Assembly: GCF_000773975.1 (NCBI RefSeq)
Contig: NZ_JRUQ01000019.1
Span: 186,001-250,000 of the forward strand
DNA length: 64,000 nt
Direction: 5' to 3'
From: Erwinia typographi
GTDB lineage: Bacteria; Pseudomonadota; Gammaproteobacteria; Enterobacterales; Enterobacteriaceae
The stretch's first letter is position 1. Each line of letters begins with the position of its first letter. Below the pieces are notes generated by a model. It had not been told where the DNA came from and searched no databases. It saw nothing but the letters and a program-made list of their open reading frames with translations. The translations under genes and the position numbers were made by a program. Shown here one piece after another: positions 19,287 through 27,852 of the stretch.

Positions 19287-20209
19287 TGAGTATTCGCATA
19301 ATCCCGCAGGAGCAGCTGGAGAAAAGCGACAAAAAAACGGCGGAGTCGATTCCGCCGTTACTTTTCCCCGGACTGAAAAATTTATATAGCCGCCGTGCCG
19401 CCCGATTGCGGCAGCTGGCGGAGAAAAATCCGCTCGGCGACTATCTGCGCTTTGCCGCCGTGGTAGCCAGCGCGCAGGAAATCGTGCTCTACGACCATCC
19501 CTTACAGATGGACTTACATGCGCGCCTGGTGGAAACGTCCGCTTTGGGCAAGCCGCCGCTGGATATCCATACGCTGCCGAGAAGCGCCCACTGGCAGCGC
19601 CTGCTGCAATCGCTGATTGCCGAAATGAAGCCGGAGATGACCGGCCAGGCGCTGGCGTCGCTGGAAAACCTGGAAAAAGCCTCGGCCAGCGAGCTGGAAA
19701 CCATGGCCAGCGCGCTGCTGAGTCACGACTTTGCGCAGGTGAGCAGCGATAAGTCGCCGTTTATCTGGGCGGCGCTGTCGCTCTACTGGGCGCAGATGGC
19801 GGCGCTCATTCCGGGTAAAGCCCGCGCCGAATATGGCGAGCAGCGGCAGTTCTGCCCGGTGTGCGCCAGCGTGCCGGTCGCCAGCGTGGTCCACATGGGC
19901 GCCCAGGGCGGCCTGCGCTACCTGCACTGCAACCTGTGCGAAAGCGAATGGTACGTGGTGCGCTCAAAATGCAGCAACTGTGAACAAACGCGCGATCTCC
20001 ACTACTGGTCGCTGGACAGCGAAGTGGCGGCGGTCAAAGCGGAAAGCTGCGGTGACTGCGGCACCTACCTGAAGATGCTTTATCAGGAGAAGGACCCGGC
20101 GGTAGAGCCAGTCGCCGACGATTTGGCTTCACTGATCCTCGATGCCCGCATGGAGCAGGAAGGTTTTTCACGGAGTAGTTTGAATCCTTTCCTTTTTCCG
20201 GGAGAATAG
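19286..20209 (+). CDS. fdhE: Formate dehydrogenase accessory protein FdhE
   Basis: Cytoplasmic maturation factor of 307 residues that binds the formate dehydrogenase catalytic subunit before Tat export. The C-terminal half carries four CxxC pairs (CPVC, CNLC, CSNC, CGDC) forming two rubredoxin-like metal sites, as in E. coli FdhE. Its start overlaps the fdoI stop (TGATG). In E. coli it is likewise the last gene of this operon. Here the next gene is yibF, with no selA or selB between. Confidence 0.95.
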   Translation: MSIRIIPQEQLEKSDKKTAESIPPLLFPGLKNLYSRRAARLRQLAEKNPLGDYLRFAAVVASAQEIVLYDHPLQMDLHARLVETSALGKPPLDIHTLPRSAHWQRLLQSLIAEMKPEMTGQALASLENLEKASASELETMASALLSHDFAQVSSDKSPFIWAALSLYWAQMAALIPGKARAEYGEQRQFCPVCASVPVASVVHMGAQGGLRYLHCNLCESEWYVVRSKCSNCEQTRDLHYWSLDSEVAAVKAESCGDCGTYLKMLYQEKDPAVEPVADDLASLILDARMEQEGFSRSSLNPFLFPGE

Positions 20210-20263
20210 TCCAGGCTTCCGGCAGAGCGGTTTTTGCTGGTCAGCGCTGCTATCCGTCACATC

Positions 20264-20283
20264 AGGCCGACAGAGGTCGGCCT
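20264..20283 (+). terminator. Perfect 8-bp hairpin between fdhE and yibF
   Basis: AGGCCGAC-AGAG-GTCGGCCT forms a perfect stem with a tetraloop. It is followed by only two T residues, then the yibF ribosome binding site. It may be a weak terminator of the fdo operon or an attenuator for yibF. Confidence 0.45.
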
Positions 20284-20301
20284 TCACAGGAGAAACGCGG
20301 A

Positions 20302-20913
20302 ATGAAATTAATCGGCAGCTATACCAGCCCCTTCGTACGTAAAGTTTCCATCATCATGCTGGAAAAGGGCATTACGTTTGAGTTTATTAACGAAAACCCC
20401 TGGACTGATGAGAGCCACGTCCCGTCTTATAATCCGCTGGGGAAAATCCCCGCGCTGGTCACCGGCCCGGACGAAATCTGGTATGACTCCCATATCATTG
20501 CCGCCTATATCGAGCAGATGGACATTGCGCCAGCGCTGGTGCCGCGTGAAAAGCTGGCGGCGATGAAGGTGCTACAGCTGGAGGCGCTGGCCGACGGTAT
20601 TGGCGACGCCTGCGTCCTGCTGGTGCGTGAAGGGATGCGGCCGCCGGAGCGGCAAATGGAGGAGCAACTGGTGCGCCAGCGAGAAAAAATTCAGCGCGGG
20701 CTGGACGCGCTGGAAAAAGAAGCGGCAAAAGGCACCGTGCTGAACAGCGACACGCTGAACATAGCGGATATTGCTACCGCCTGCCTGATTAGCTACCTGA
20801 ACTTTCGCCGTATTCTGCCGGGCTGGTGCGTCGATCGTCCTGCGCTGGTCAAACTGGCTGAAAAGCTGTTTCAGCGCGACAGCTTTGCCCGTACCGTTCC
20901 GCCAACAGCCTGA
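20302..20913 (+). CDS. yibF: Glutathione S-transferase homologue YibF
   Basis: Soluble GST-fold protein of 203 residues. The N-terminal thioredoxin-like domain has the active-site Ser/Thr region [13 protein letters not shown] and the cis-Pro loop GKIPALVT. The helical C-terminal domain ends ...FARTVPP, matching E. coli YibF closely. AGGAG lies nine bases before the ATG. In E. coli yibF follows selA-selB; here it follows fdhE directly. Its physiological substrate is not established. Confidence 0.9.
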   Translation: MKLIGSYTSPFVRKVSIIMLEKGITFEFINENPWTDESHVPSYNPLGKIPALVTGPDEIWYDSHIIAAYIEQMDIAPALVPREKLAAMKVLQLEALADGIGDACVLLVREGMRPPERQMEEQLVRQREKIQRGLDALEKEAAKGTVLNSDTLNIADIATACLISYLNFRRILPGWCVDRPALVKLAEKLFQRDSFARTVPPTA

Positions 20914-20931
20914 GCCAACAATCTGGGTTCG

Positions 20932-21597
20932 ATGAAAATACTGCACACGCTGAAGCATTATTACCACGCGCGTCCCAGGCTACTGGCGGCCGTCGTGCTG
21001 GCAGTGGTCAGCTTTTTCCTGTTGCCGGCCAGTCAGCCACTGGTACAAAGGCTGCTGATTGGCTGGAACGTGCTGGGCTGGCTTTACCTGCTTTTCCTCT
21101 GGTGGCTGCTGCTGAGAACGCCGACTAAGGAAATTGCGAGAATTGCCCGCGAACAGGATGAGAGTGCGGCTACCGTGCTGGCGCTGGTGTGCCTTACCTG
21201 CCTGGTCAGCATCCTGACCATTTTGTTTGAGCTGGGCACGGTGAAGCCGTTGCCGCAGGCGCAGCAGGCCTGGCATATTGCCCTCACCGCGTCGACGCTG
21301 GTGGTTTCCTGGACGCTGCTGCCGACGGCTTTTACCATGCATTATGCCCATATGTACTATCAGCAGGGCGCGAAAGGCCACAGGACGCTGCTGTTCCCCG
21401 ATAAGCCGTCCGAACCGGGCTACTGGGATTTTGTCTATTATTCCTTCACCATCGCGGTGGCGGCGCAAACGGCTGATGTAGCAACCGGTAATACGGCGGT
21501 CAGGAAGATCACCACCTTGCAGGCCGTGCTCTCATTTGTCTTCAATCTGGCCATTCTGGGCCTTTCAATCAACGTAGCCGCCGGGCTGCTGAGCTGA
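20932..21597 (+). CDS. DUF1345 family integral membrane protein
   Basis: Predicted inner-membrane protein of 221 residues with five to six hydrophobic helices, and no export signal beyond the first helix. Recognisable DUF1345 features are the AREQDESAATVLALV stretch and the YWDFVYYSFTIAVAAQTADVA motif. The latter resembles the pore region of two-TM ion channels, a resemblance noted for the family but not proof of function. It lies 18 bases after yibF on the same strand, so they are probably cotranscribed. Function unknown. Confidence 0.8.
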   Translation: MKILHTLKHYYHARPRLLAAVVLAVVSFFLLPASQPLVQRLLIGWNVLGWLYLLFLWWLLLRTPTKEIARIAREQDESAATVLALVCLTCLVSILTILFELGTVKPLPQAQQAWHIALTASTLVVSWTLLPTAFTMHYAHMYYQQGAKGHRTLLFPDKPSEPGYWDFVYYSFTIAVAAQTADVATGNTAVRKITTLQAVLSFVFNLAILGLSINVAAGLLS

Positions 21598-21601
21598 ATC
21601 A

Positions 21602-21656
21602 GCGGCGGCTGATGACCAATCCCCGGTAATAATTGCAAGCCGCCGCGCATATTTTT
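21602..21656 (+). terminator. Putative terminator downstream of the DUF1345 gene
   Basis: Nine-base perfect arms (GCGGCGGCT at 21602-21610 and AGCCGCCGC at 21638-21646) enclose a 27-base loop and are followed by GCATATTTTT. The long loop makes it a moderate candidate. Confidence 0.5.
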
Positions 21657-21776
21657 CCCTTCCCCCGCGCCAACGTACCCCTTTTTGATTAGCCGCAAAA
21701 TACGCCTTCTTTTGTTATGGGATAAGTGACTACTTTTCCATTTGGGATGGAAATCAAAAAGAACACAGGGGTCAGA

Positions 21777-22964
21777 ATGGCATTTTTAAGGAAAATTAGT
21801 CAGCTACGCTGGCTGAGAGGATGGCGAGGATGGGCATTAATCTTGTTGGGGATGCTGCTGGCGATGCTGGCCATCGCGGGTAGCGTTACCGTTCTGCATA
21901 AGACCAGCGACAGCGCATTCTGCGTATCCTGCCACAGCATGGAAAAACCTTTAGCCGAGTACATGGGCAGCATTCACTTTCAGAACCACGCGGGGATCCG
22001 TGCCGACTGCGCCGACTGCCATATCCCCAGCCAGCCCGTCGCCTATATGGCGACGAAAATCGGCGCAGTTAAAGACATTTTTGGCGAAATTACCGGAAAA
22101 ATAGACAGCGAAGAGAAATATAATGCTCACAAGCTGAGCATGGCCGAATCGGTATGGAAAAGCATGAAGGCCAATGATTCGGCCACCTGTCGAAGCTGCC
22201 ACAGTTTTGAGGCAATGGATATTCTTGCCCAGCGACCCGATGCGGGCAAAGCGCACCCCACGGCGATAAAAGAGGGCCAGACCTGTATCGATTGCCACCG
22301 GGGCGTTGCGCATATCCTGCCTGATATGCAGGCCAGCAACCAGGCGGGGGCAGCCCATCTGGCCGCTATCGCCGCCAGTACGCCGCAGGACGCCAGCCCG
22401 CTTTACAGCATCGCCACGCAGCCCTTTACGCTACAGCCTACCGCAGGCGCTTCTGCCGGTACTCTGTTCCCCTCCACCGAACTGATCCCACTTAAGCACG
22501 AAAACGGCAGGGTACAGTCGCGGCTGGACGGCTGGCAGCAGGAAGAAGTGCCCAGCATTATTTATGCCGCCGCAGGCAAGCGCATCATCAGCGCCGTGCT
22601 GGGTGAGCAAGCCGCCAGCGCGGTTGAGCGCCATCAGTCAGCGATTGACAGCCAGACAGGAACCTCCTGGCACAAGGTTTCTCTCACGATCTGGTTACCG
22701 ACCAGCCAGCTGATTCAGGATCGGCAAAAAATCTGGCAGTACGCTTCCGGCCTGATGACCAGCAGCTGTACCGGCTGCCACGGCCTGATCCCGACCGATC
22801 GCTTCACGGCCAATCAGTGGATTGGCGTGATGAAAGGAATGGCCTCACGGACGTCACTGGATGCGGAACAGCTGCGGCTACTGACGCAGTTTGCGCAATA
22901 CCATGCCGGCGACATGTCCGCCGCCAGCCTGGCGACATCAAAAGGAACCGATGATGAAAAATAG
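21777..22964 (+). CDS. torY: Pentaheme c-type cytochrome, TorC/TorY family
   Basis: Membrane-anchored periplasmic cytochrome of 395 residues that passes electrons from menaquinol to a terminal reductase. One N-terminal transmembrane helix (residues about 18-42) precedes four NapC/NirT-type CxxCH motifs: CVSCH, CADCH, CRSCH and CIDCH. A fifth, CTGCH, sits in the C-terminal domain, the arrangement of TorC and TorY. The ATG at 21777 is chosen because AGGGG lies six bases upstream. It overlaps the reductase gene by 11-14 bases. No torD chaperone or torR/torS regulator is seen in the window. Confidence 0.9.
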   Translation: MAFLRKISQLRWLRGWRGWALILLGMLLAMLAIAGSVTVLHKTSDSAFCVSCHSMEKPLAEYMGSIHFQNHAGIRADCADCHIPSQPVAYMATKIGAVKDIFGEITGKIDSEEKYNAHKLSMAESVWKSMKANDSATCRSCHSFEAMDILAQRPDAGKAHPTAIKEGQTCIDCHRGVAHILPDMQASNQAGAAHLAAIAASTPQDASPLYSIATQPFTLQPTAGASAGTLFPSTELIPLKHENGRVQSRLDGWQQEEVPSIIYAAAGKRIISAVLGEQAASAVERHQSAIDSQTGTSWHKVSLTIWLPTSQLIQDRQKIWQYASGLMTSSCTGCHGLIPTDRFTANQWIGVMKGMASRTSLDAEQLRLLTQFAQYHAGDMSAASLATSKGTDDEK

Positions 22965-25428
22965 CAGCACAGGACTCAGTCGCCGCCGCCTGTTACAGGC
23001 TGGAGGGGCCTTAATCGCCGTGGGCACGTTGGATCTGCTTTACAGCAAGTCAGCGGTGGCCGTCGCGGTCAGCGAGGCTATGCCGTTATTTACCGCCCTC
23101 CGTCCCGCCCGCAAAGGGATACTCACCGCCACCCACTGGGGAGCTTTTGAGGCGGTGGTAGAAAATGGCCGGATGGTCGGCGTGCAGCCGGTAGCTGACG
23201 ATCCGGCTCCCAACGAGCTGATTAGCATGGCCCCCAGCCAGCTCTACGCGCAAAACCGCATTACCTCGCCGATGGCGCGAAAAAGCTGGCTGGAACAGGG
23301 ACCGGGTAGCAGCAATGAGCTGCGTGGACGCGACGAGTGGGTCAAAATTAGCTGGGATGAGGCGATTAAGCTGGTCAGCAAGGAGATCGGCCGTTTGCAG
23401 CAGAGCCTTGGCCCCTCCTCGATCTACGCTGGCTCGTACGGCTGGAAAAGCACGGGTATGCTGCATAACTGCCGCGCCCTGCTGCACCGGTTAATGAATC
23501 TGGCGGGCGGCTTTGTTGGCTACAGCGGTGATTACTCGACCGGTGCAGCGCAGGTCATTATGTCGCACGTTGTTGGGTCGATGGAGGTCTACGAACAGCA
23601 GACCACATGGCCCAACGTTGTCGATAACGCGGAACTGGTGATCCTCTGGGGATGCAATCCGCTGATCACCCTGAAAAACAGCTGGAACGTTCCCGATCAC
23701 GTCGGGCTTGATGGGCTGGCAGCGCTGGCGCAGAAAGGCACGCCCGTCGTCGCCATTGACCCGATCTTCAACGCGAGTGCGAAGAAGCTGAACGCTGAAT
23801 GGCTGGCTCCCAACGCCTACACCGACAGCGCAACGATCCTCGGTCTGGCCCACACGCTGCTGACCGAAGACCTGCACGACCAGCCCTTCCTTGACCGCTA
23901 CACGACCGGTTTCGATAAATTCCGCGCCTACCTGCTGGGTGAACCGGACGGCATAGTGAAAAGTGCTGAATGGGCGAGTGAGATTTGCGGAGTGGAGGCG
24001 AACACCCTTCGCCAGCTGGCGCGCAGGATGGCAGGAAAACGGACGATGATCATGGCCGGATGGGGCATCCAGCGCCAGCATCGCGGCGAACAGCCCCACT
24101 GGCTGCTGGTTACGCTGGCGGCGATGATCGGCCAGATTGGCCTGCCGGGCGGCGGTTTTGGCTTCAGCTATCACTACTCTTCCGGCGGCAGCCCGACGGC
24201 CAGAGGCGGCATTCTTTCCGGTATCAGCGCGGGCGATCCGCCAAAAAATTCGCCGCCGCCCATTCCGGTGGCCCGTATCGCCGACTGCTTAGCCAACCCG
24301 GGAAAACGCGTGCAGTTCAACGGGAAAACCCTGACCTGGCCTGATATCAAAATGGTCTATGTCGCCGGGGGCAACCCCTTCCATCATCATCAGGATACCA
24401 ATAACCTGCTGAAGGCCTGGCAACGGCCCGACACTATCGTCGTGCAGGAACCGTACTGGACGGCGACGGCCAAACATGCCGACATCGTTCTGCCCTGCAC
24501 CACCAGCTTTGAGCGCAACGATATGGATATGGGCGGCGATTATTCACAGCGCTATGTTTTCCCGATGCACCAGTGCGTAACGCCGCAGCATGAGGCGCGC
24601 GATGACTTTGCTATTTTTCGTGATATTGCCGTCCAGCTTGGCGTGGAGCAGAGCTTTACCGAAGGCAAGAATGAAATGCAGTGGCTTAAATCGCTGTATG
24701 ACGACATGAAAAGCCAGGCCAGAAACGTCGGCATCCCGCTACCGCCTTTCGATCTGTTCTGGCAGTCCAACAACTATATTCGCTTCCCCATTCCGCAGGA
24801 GAACCAGCAGTGGGTACGCTTTGCCGATTTCCGGGCCGATCCGCTACTGAATCCGCTCGGCACGCCCAGCGGTAAGATCGAAATCTTCTCGCAGACCATC
24901 GCCAGAATGCAATATGACGACTGCGCCGGTTTGCCCGGCTGGGTGCCGCCAAAAGAGTGGCGCGGCAGCCCGGAGGCCAAACGTTTTCCTTTGTCGCTGA
25001 ACACCGCCCATCCGGTAAATCGCCTGCATTCACAGCTGGATAATGCGCCGCTGAGGGAGAAATATGCCGTCAGCAATCGCGAAGCCATCCTGATCAACCC
25101 TGAGGATGCCAGGGCAAGAGGGATTGAGTCAGGGGACCTGGTCAGAGCCTTCAACGATCGGGGACAGATTCTGGTCGGCGCCACCCTCTCCAGCGATATC
25201 CGCCCCGGCGTCGTACGCATCAGCGAGGGAGCCTGGTACGATCCGGCCGAGCCGGCCAGGCCAGGCTCGCTGTGCAGGAACGGTAACGTAAATTGCCTGA
25301 CGTTTGATATCGGCTCTTCACAGCTGGCGCAGGGAAACTGTGGACATATGGCGCAGCTGGAGATTGAGAAATATCAGCATGAGGCGCCGCCGAATACCGC
25401 ACACGCCATACCAGCAACGGCAGTTTAG
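22954..25428 (+). CDS. torZ: Molybdoenzyme, trimethylamine-N-oxide / S-oxide reductase (TorZ/BisC group)
   Basis: Periplasmic Mo-bis-PGD terminal reductase of about 824 residues. A twin-arginine signal ([10 protein letters not shown]) opens the protein. There is no N-terminal Fe-S motif, as in TorA, DorA and BisC. The Mo-ligand Ser region is in GDYSTGAAQ; WGCNPLITLKNSW, AGWGIQRQHRGEQPHW and GNVNCLTFDIG are family motifs. It starts inside the end of the pentaheme cytochrome gene, with AAGGA before tandem ATGs (22951, 22954). That pairing and the Tat signal favour TorZ over cytoplasmic BisC. It could reduce TMAO, biotin sulfoxide or methionine sulfoxide; specificity is not decidable here. Confidence 0.88.
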   Translation: MKNSSTGLSRRRLLQAGGALIAVGTLDLLYSKSAVAVAVSEAMPLFTALRPARKGILTATHWGAFEAVVENGRMVGVQPVADDPAPNELISMAPSQLYAQNRITSPMARKSWLEQGPGSSNELRGRDEWVKISWDEAIKLVSKEIGRLQQSLGPSSIYAGSYGWKSTGMLHNCRALLHRLMNLAGGFVGYSGDYSTGAAQVIMSHVVGSMEVYEQQTTWPNVVDNAELVILWGCNPLITLKNSWNVPDHVGLDGLAALAQKGTPVVAIDPIFNASAKKLNAEWLAPNAYTDSATILGLAHTLLTEDLHDQPFLDRYTTGFDKFRAYLLGEPDGIVKSAEWASEICGVEANTLRQLARRMAGKRTMIMAGWGIQRQHRGEQPHWLLVTLAAMIGQIGLPGGGFGFSYHYSSGGSPTARGGILSGISAGDPPKNSPPPIPVARIADCLANPGKRVQFNGKTLTWPDIKMVYVAGGNPFHHHQDTNNLLKAWQRPDTIVVQEPYWTATAKHADIVLPCTTSFERNDMDMGGDYSQRYVFPMHQCVTPQHEARDDFAIFRDIAVQLGVEQSFTEGKNEMQWLKSLYDDMKSQARNVGIPLPPFDLFWQSNNYIRFPIPQENQQWVRFADFRADPLLNPLGTPSGKIEIFSQTIARMQYDDCAGLPGWVPPKEWRGSPEAKRFPLSLNTAHPVNRLHSQLDNAPLREKYAVSNREAILINPEDARARGIESGDLVRAFNDRGQILVGATLSSDIRPGVVRISEGAWYDPAEPARPGSLCRNGNVNCLTFDIGSSQLAQGNCGHMAQLEIEKYQHEAPPNTAHAIPATAV

Positions 25429-25532
25429 CCCTTCACGGCTGTCTTGCATGACCTGGAGACAGCCGCAAAATTCACCCGCCCCCCAGGCCGACGGGACGCT
25501 GGCAGCAATCTGCATTAATACGCCCTTAGTGC

Positions 25533-25547
25533 TATACTGTACGTATA
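25533..25547. promoter_or_regulatory. TATAC-N5-GTATA inverted repeat before the small AriR-type gene
   Basis: A 15-base element with perfect 5-base arms around TGTAC ends 22 bases before the GTG start at 25570. It may be an operator or overlap the -10. Its GTAC core recalls the TTGTACA repeats at 26891-26920. Confidence 0.3.
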
Positions 25548-25569
25548 TCCATTTATGACTGGAGAATAT

Positions 25570-25770
25570 GTGACTGAAAACGCCCTGCGCGGAGAAGATG
25601 TTTACACCGTCATTGGAAAGGTGGTGTCCAGCCTTTTAAGGCCGGACCATACTCTTACGCTTCATGAGATTATTAACGCACTGCACCTGATGGGTGAAGG
25701 CGCCAGCCTTCAAAGCATAAAAGATACCTGTAGCGAGGCCATCAGAATTCTTGCCCGGCAGATGCACTAA
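25570..25770 (+). CDS. Small YmgB/AriR-like regulatory protein
   Basis: Protein of 66 residues. The GTG at 25570 is preferred because GGAG (25561-25564) sits five bases upstream; the in-frame ATG at 25555 precedes that site. The helical pattern DVYTVIGKVVSSLLRPDHTLTLHEIINALHLMGE...IRILARQM resembles the AriR/YmgA group of small connector proteins. It runs convergently toward the ariR gene, 71 bases away. It is possibly a diverged paralogue such as YmgC; the exact orthologue is not assigned. The role is inferred from neighbours: modulation of the Rcs/biofilm/acid-resistance network. Confidence 0.7.
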   Translation: MTENALRGEDVYTVIGKVVSSLLRPDHTLTLHEIINALHLMGEGASLQSIKDTCSEAIRILARQMH

Positions 25771-25841
25771 TTCTGGCGGATAAACCGACGGTACAACAGG
25801 CCAGGGCAACAGCGGAGCTGAAGCCCCTTCAGCAGGTCGGG

Positions 25842-26108
25842 TCAGAATCCCTCGTCATCCGGGGTGCGTCCCACGACAACTTCCAGCACGTTACGCAGCA
25901 CGTCAAGTTTAACCACGTCAGAGGTACATTCCATCTCACCAATGAGGCTAAGAATAATGGCCTTGGTAGTCACCTGTTGCCCCCGGACCGCCAGCTCCCG
26001 GATTACCGAGTCCAGCACGGCCGCTTCGTCAGCAAGAGAATCGCCAGCGCTGCGAAAGTGATTGATAATTTCTGCTTCTAAACTGGTCTGCTGCATGTTT
26101 TTATCCAT
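25842..26108 (-). CDS. ariR: Biofilm/acid-resistance connector protein AriR (YmgB)
   Basis: All-helical protein of up to 88 residues. It closely follows E. coli AriR: INHFRSAGDSLADEAAVLDSVIRELAVRGQQVTTK, then IILSLIGEMECTSDVVKLDVLRN and a Thr-Pro-Asp-Asp tail. In E. coli this dimeric protein acts through the RcsCDB phosphorelay to restrain biofilm and raise acid resistance. ATG 26108 or ATG 26096 could start it; the latter has GGA seven bases upstream. It lies downstream of ymgA but is separated from it by a terminator. Confidence 0.85.
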   Translation of the reverse strand: MDKNMQQTSLEAEIINHFRSAGDSLADEAAVLDSVIRELAVRGQQVTTKAIILSLIGEMECTSDVVKLDVLRNVLEVVVGRTPDDEGF

Positions 26109-26154
26109 TATGTTCGCATTATTGCGGCCAGAAAGCCTGGCGAAATTAACCCAT

Positions 26155-26184
26155 AAAAAAGACGGCCACCCCTGCGGGGGCCGC
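26155..26184 (-). terminator. Rho-independent terminator between ymgA and ariR
   Basis: On the minus strand a GC-rich hairpin (CGGCCCCC-GCA-GGGGTGGCCG, one small bulge) is followed by TC and six T residues. It should reduce readthrough from ycgZ-ymgA into ariR. Confidence 0.75.
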
Positions 26185-26230
26185 GCTCGGTGGTTTGCTC
26201 CCCTTTCCAGCGGAGCGGGGAAATATAATG

Positions 26231-26494
26231 TTAGTGCTTTTTACGGCTTTGCGCGTCAGCAGCGCCAAAAACAGGTGCGCCAACACTTTCACGCGCGGAT
26301 AAAAATTCGGTCTGGACTTCGTCAAGCGCCGCACGTAACCCTTCCAGCCGCTCAGGATCATTCTCGACCGCAGCCATCTCTTTAAGCCGGTGGGCCAACA
26401 TGGCGCCATTTAGCGCAAGGTTTTTATCCAGCAGATGTACTGCTGCCTCGCCAATCAGTATTTCGGTTAATTTTTCAAGCTTACTTTTGTGCAT
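26231..26494 (-). CDS. ymgA: Small connector protein YmgA
   Basis: Protein of 87 residues with the YmgA layout: a predicted helical pair (residues about 5-60, KLTEILIGEAAVHLLDKNLAL...LAHRLKEMA) and a polar, probably disordered tail ending in basic residues. The ATG at 26494 matches the start of family members; a longer frame adds a Cys/Arg-rich stretch without support. It follows ycgZ on the same strand, the order of the E. coli ycgZ-ymgA-ariR operon, where these proteins feed RcsB-dependent control of capsule and biofilm genes. Confidence 0.8.
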   Translation of the reverse strand: MHKSKLEKLTEILIGEAAVHLLDKNLALNGAMLAHRLKEMAAVENDPERLEGLRAALDEVQTEFLSARESVGAPVFGAADAQSRKKH

Positions 26495-26603
26495 ACCCGC
26501 ATTCCAATGGTTCGTTCTCAGACGCACGGAACAGAAGTTCCGATACATCAGGCAGGCTCACGCACCGGATTTGCAGTTCAAAACGTGCAATACCCGGTAT
26601 ATA

Positions 26604-26843
26604 TTAACGGCCAAACAACATGCCAATCAGAGCCTGGTAGTGCTTTTCCTCCTCCATACTGGTGGCATGTTCGAGTTTGCGCAACAGTTTGGTGCAAATC
26701 ATCTTACGATTCAGGCTCTTACCTGAACGGAGGATCTCCACCACAATACTTCCTAAAGTCTCTTGCTGAGAAGGAAGCGATGCCTTGCTAAAATAGTGAG
26801 TAATTTCACTGGCGGTGCCTGGAGCGATACCGTTCTGATTCAT
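26604..26843 (-). CDS. ycgZ: Small connector protein YcgZ
   Basis: Protein of 79 residues, nearly collinear with E. coli YcgZ: an N-terminal ITHYFSKA segment, then LPSQQETLGSIVVEILRSG, then a KLLRKLEHAT and HYQALIGMLF ending. In E. coli ycgZ heads an operon repressed by the MerR-type BluR and relieved by the blue-light sensor BluF, at low temperature. Neither bluR nor bluF is in this window. Direct TTGTACA repeats stand 48-77 bases upstream. Confidence 0.88.
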   Translation of the reverse strand: MNQNGIAPGTASEITHYFSKASLPSQQETLGSIVVEILRSGKSLNRKMICTKLLRKLEHATSMEEEKHYQALIGMLFGR

Positions 26844-27147
26844 AGTTAGTCTCTCAGGTAGTTAATTTTAATCAGCATTGACTACACGTAAAGTTGTACA
26901 AACATAGCAAAGTTGTACAGAAATAGTGTGCAAGATCGGCTTCTTATTTTTTGCAAAAAATGCTATTACTTAATTAACAATAAGTTGCATCAATATCAGG
27001 CCGCTAACCTTATGAGGGATGTTTGGCTGGTGTGTTGTAAAGCGGTTCCGAGGGCGGGCATATGGGTGCGGCGGGTTTAAACGTCATCCCTGACAGATTT
27101 CTCCAGGCGGAGCGCCTTCAGGCACATCCGACAATCCCCTGATGAGG
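26844..27147. promoter_or_regulatory. ycgZ upstream control region
   Basis: No gene. The half nearest ycgZ is AT-rich and carries the paired AAAGTTGTACA repeats listed next. The distal half (about 27010-27147) is GC-richer and shows nothing recognisable. A long T-run (CTTATTTTTTGC, about 26941-26953) and ATTAACAATAAGTT lie between. Confidence 0.45.
26891..26920. repeat. Two direct repeats AAAGTTGTACA, 19-base period
   Basis: Identical 11-mers occupy 26891-26901 and 26910-26920. The TTGTACA core matches the half-site I recall for the MerR-family regulator MlrA, a relative of BluR. They sit where a promoter for ycgZ (leftward) would be, so they are a likely operator. Confidence 0.5.
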
Positions 27148-27456
27148 TTATCTTTCATCGTCGTTATCCGGACGAAACCGGACTACGTCTCCGCTCAGGC
27201 TTATTTCACCTTCACTGCCAGCTTCCGTTAGCCAGTGCCATGCTGAAGGATACTTCTGTCCGGGTTGCCTGAAACTTTTCAACCAATTGCGGGCATCGGT
27301 AATCTGTACCAGGCGAGCATCGCTGGTTTCATTTTCGGCGATCAAACTGAGCTGTTCAATGAGCGTTTCAACGCTGATGTCTTTATCACCCAAAGCCAGG
27401 CTCAGTGCAGCTTCGCCAATTATGGTGTGACCTAATTCATCGTCGTGAAATAACAC
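27148..27456 (-). CDS. Small YmgA/AriR-like protein with C-terminal extension
   Basis: Protein of 102 residues. A GTG start at 27456 has GGAGG seven bases upstream. The N-terminal half (IIGEAALSLALGDKDISVETLIEQLSLIAENE...LVQITDARNWLKSF) follows the two-helix plan of YmgA and AriR. The remaining 35 residues are different, acidic at the end (PDNDDER). It is separately expressed: a 304-base spacer divides it from ycgZ. It is probably an additional connector paralogue, inferred from fold pattern and location. Confidence 0.65.
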   Translation of the reverse strand: MLFHDDELGHTIIGEAALSLALGDKDISVETLIEQLSLIAENETSDARLVQITDARNWLKSFRQPGQKYPSAWHWLTEAGSEGEISLSGDVVRFRPDNDDER

Positions 27457-27852
27457 GATACAACCTCCATTAATGAATTAAAGATAACCTCAATATCTAT
27501 TTTAGTTCTTATTTACAACATTACAAAAAAACATCTTTAATCGCAGGATATAATTTAATTGCTTTAATCAAAATGCATATTTATAACCTCATGAAAAAAC
27601 TCAAATATTATTTCCAACCACCCGACGGAGGCCTTTCGCCGCCGCAGGTTATAAGTTTTAGCATCGCCGCCTGCAACTGCTCGCGGATCTGCAAAAGGCC
27701 AAAGCCAGCATTCGTCAGGATCCTCTGCGGTCACCTGTGTACAATACATCCTCCAGGCCATAAATTGGTTGAGGCTGTGTCTATAAACGATGCTGGCCTG
27801 ACGACAGGGTGATATCAATGATTTTCAGTCAATTATCTAAGGAAAACTAACG
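27457..27852. other. Intergenic region between the AriR-like cluster and tag
   Basis: The left 120 bases are AT-rich and should hold the promoter of the gene ending at 27148. The rest is of average composition. An open frame on the minus strand (27564-27818) has no ribosome binding site or family resemblance and is not called. The last 30 bases contain the tag leader with AAGGA. Confidence 0.4.

Noticed and set aside
27564-27818. 84-codon open frame on the minus strand before tag
   Set aside because: No ribosome binding site, no family pattern, and it runs antisense through the tag leader region.
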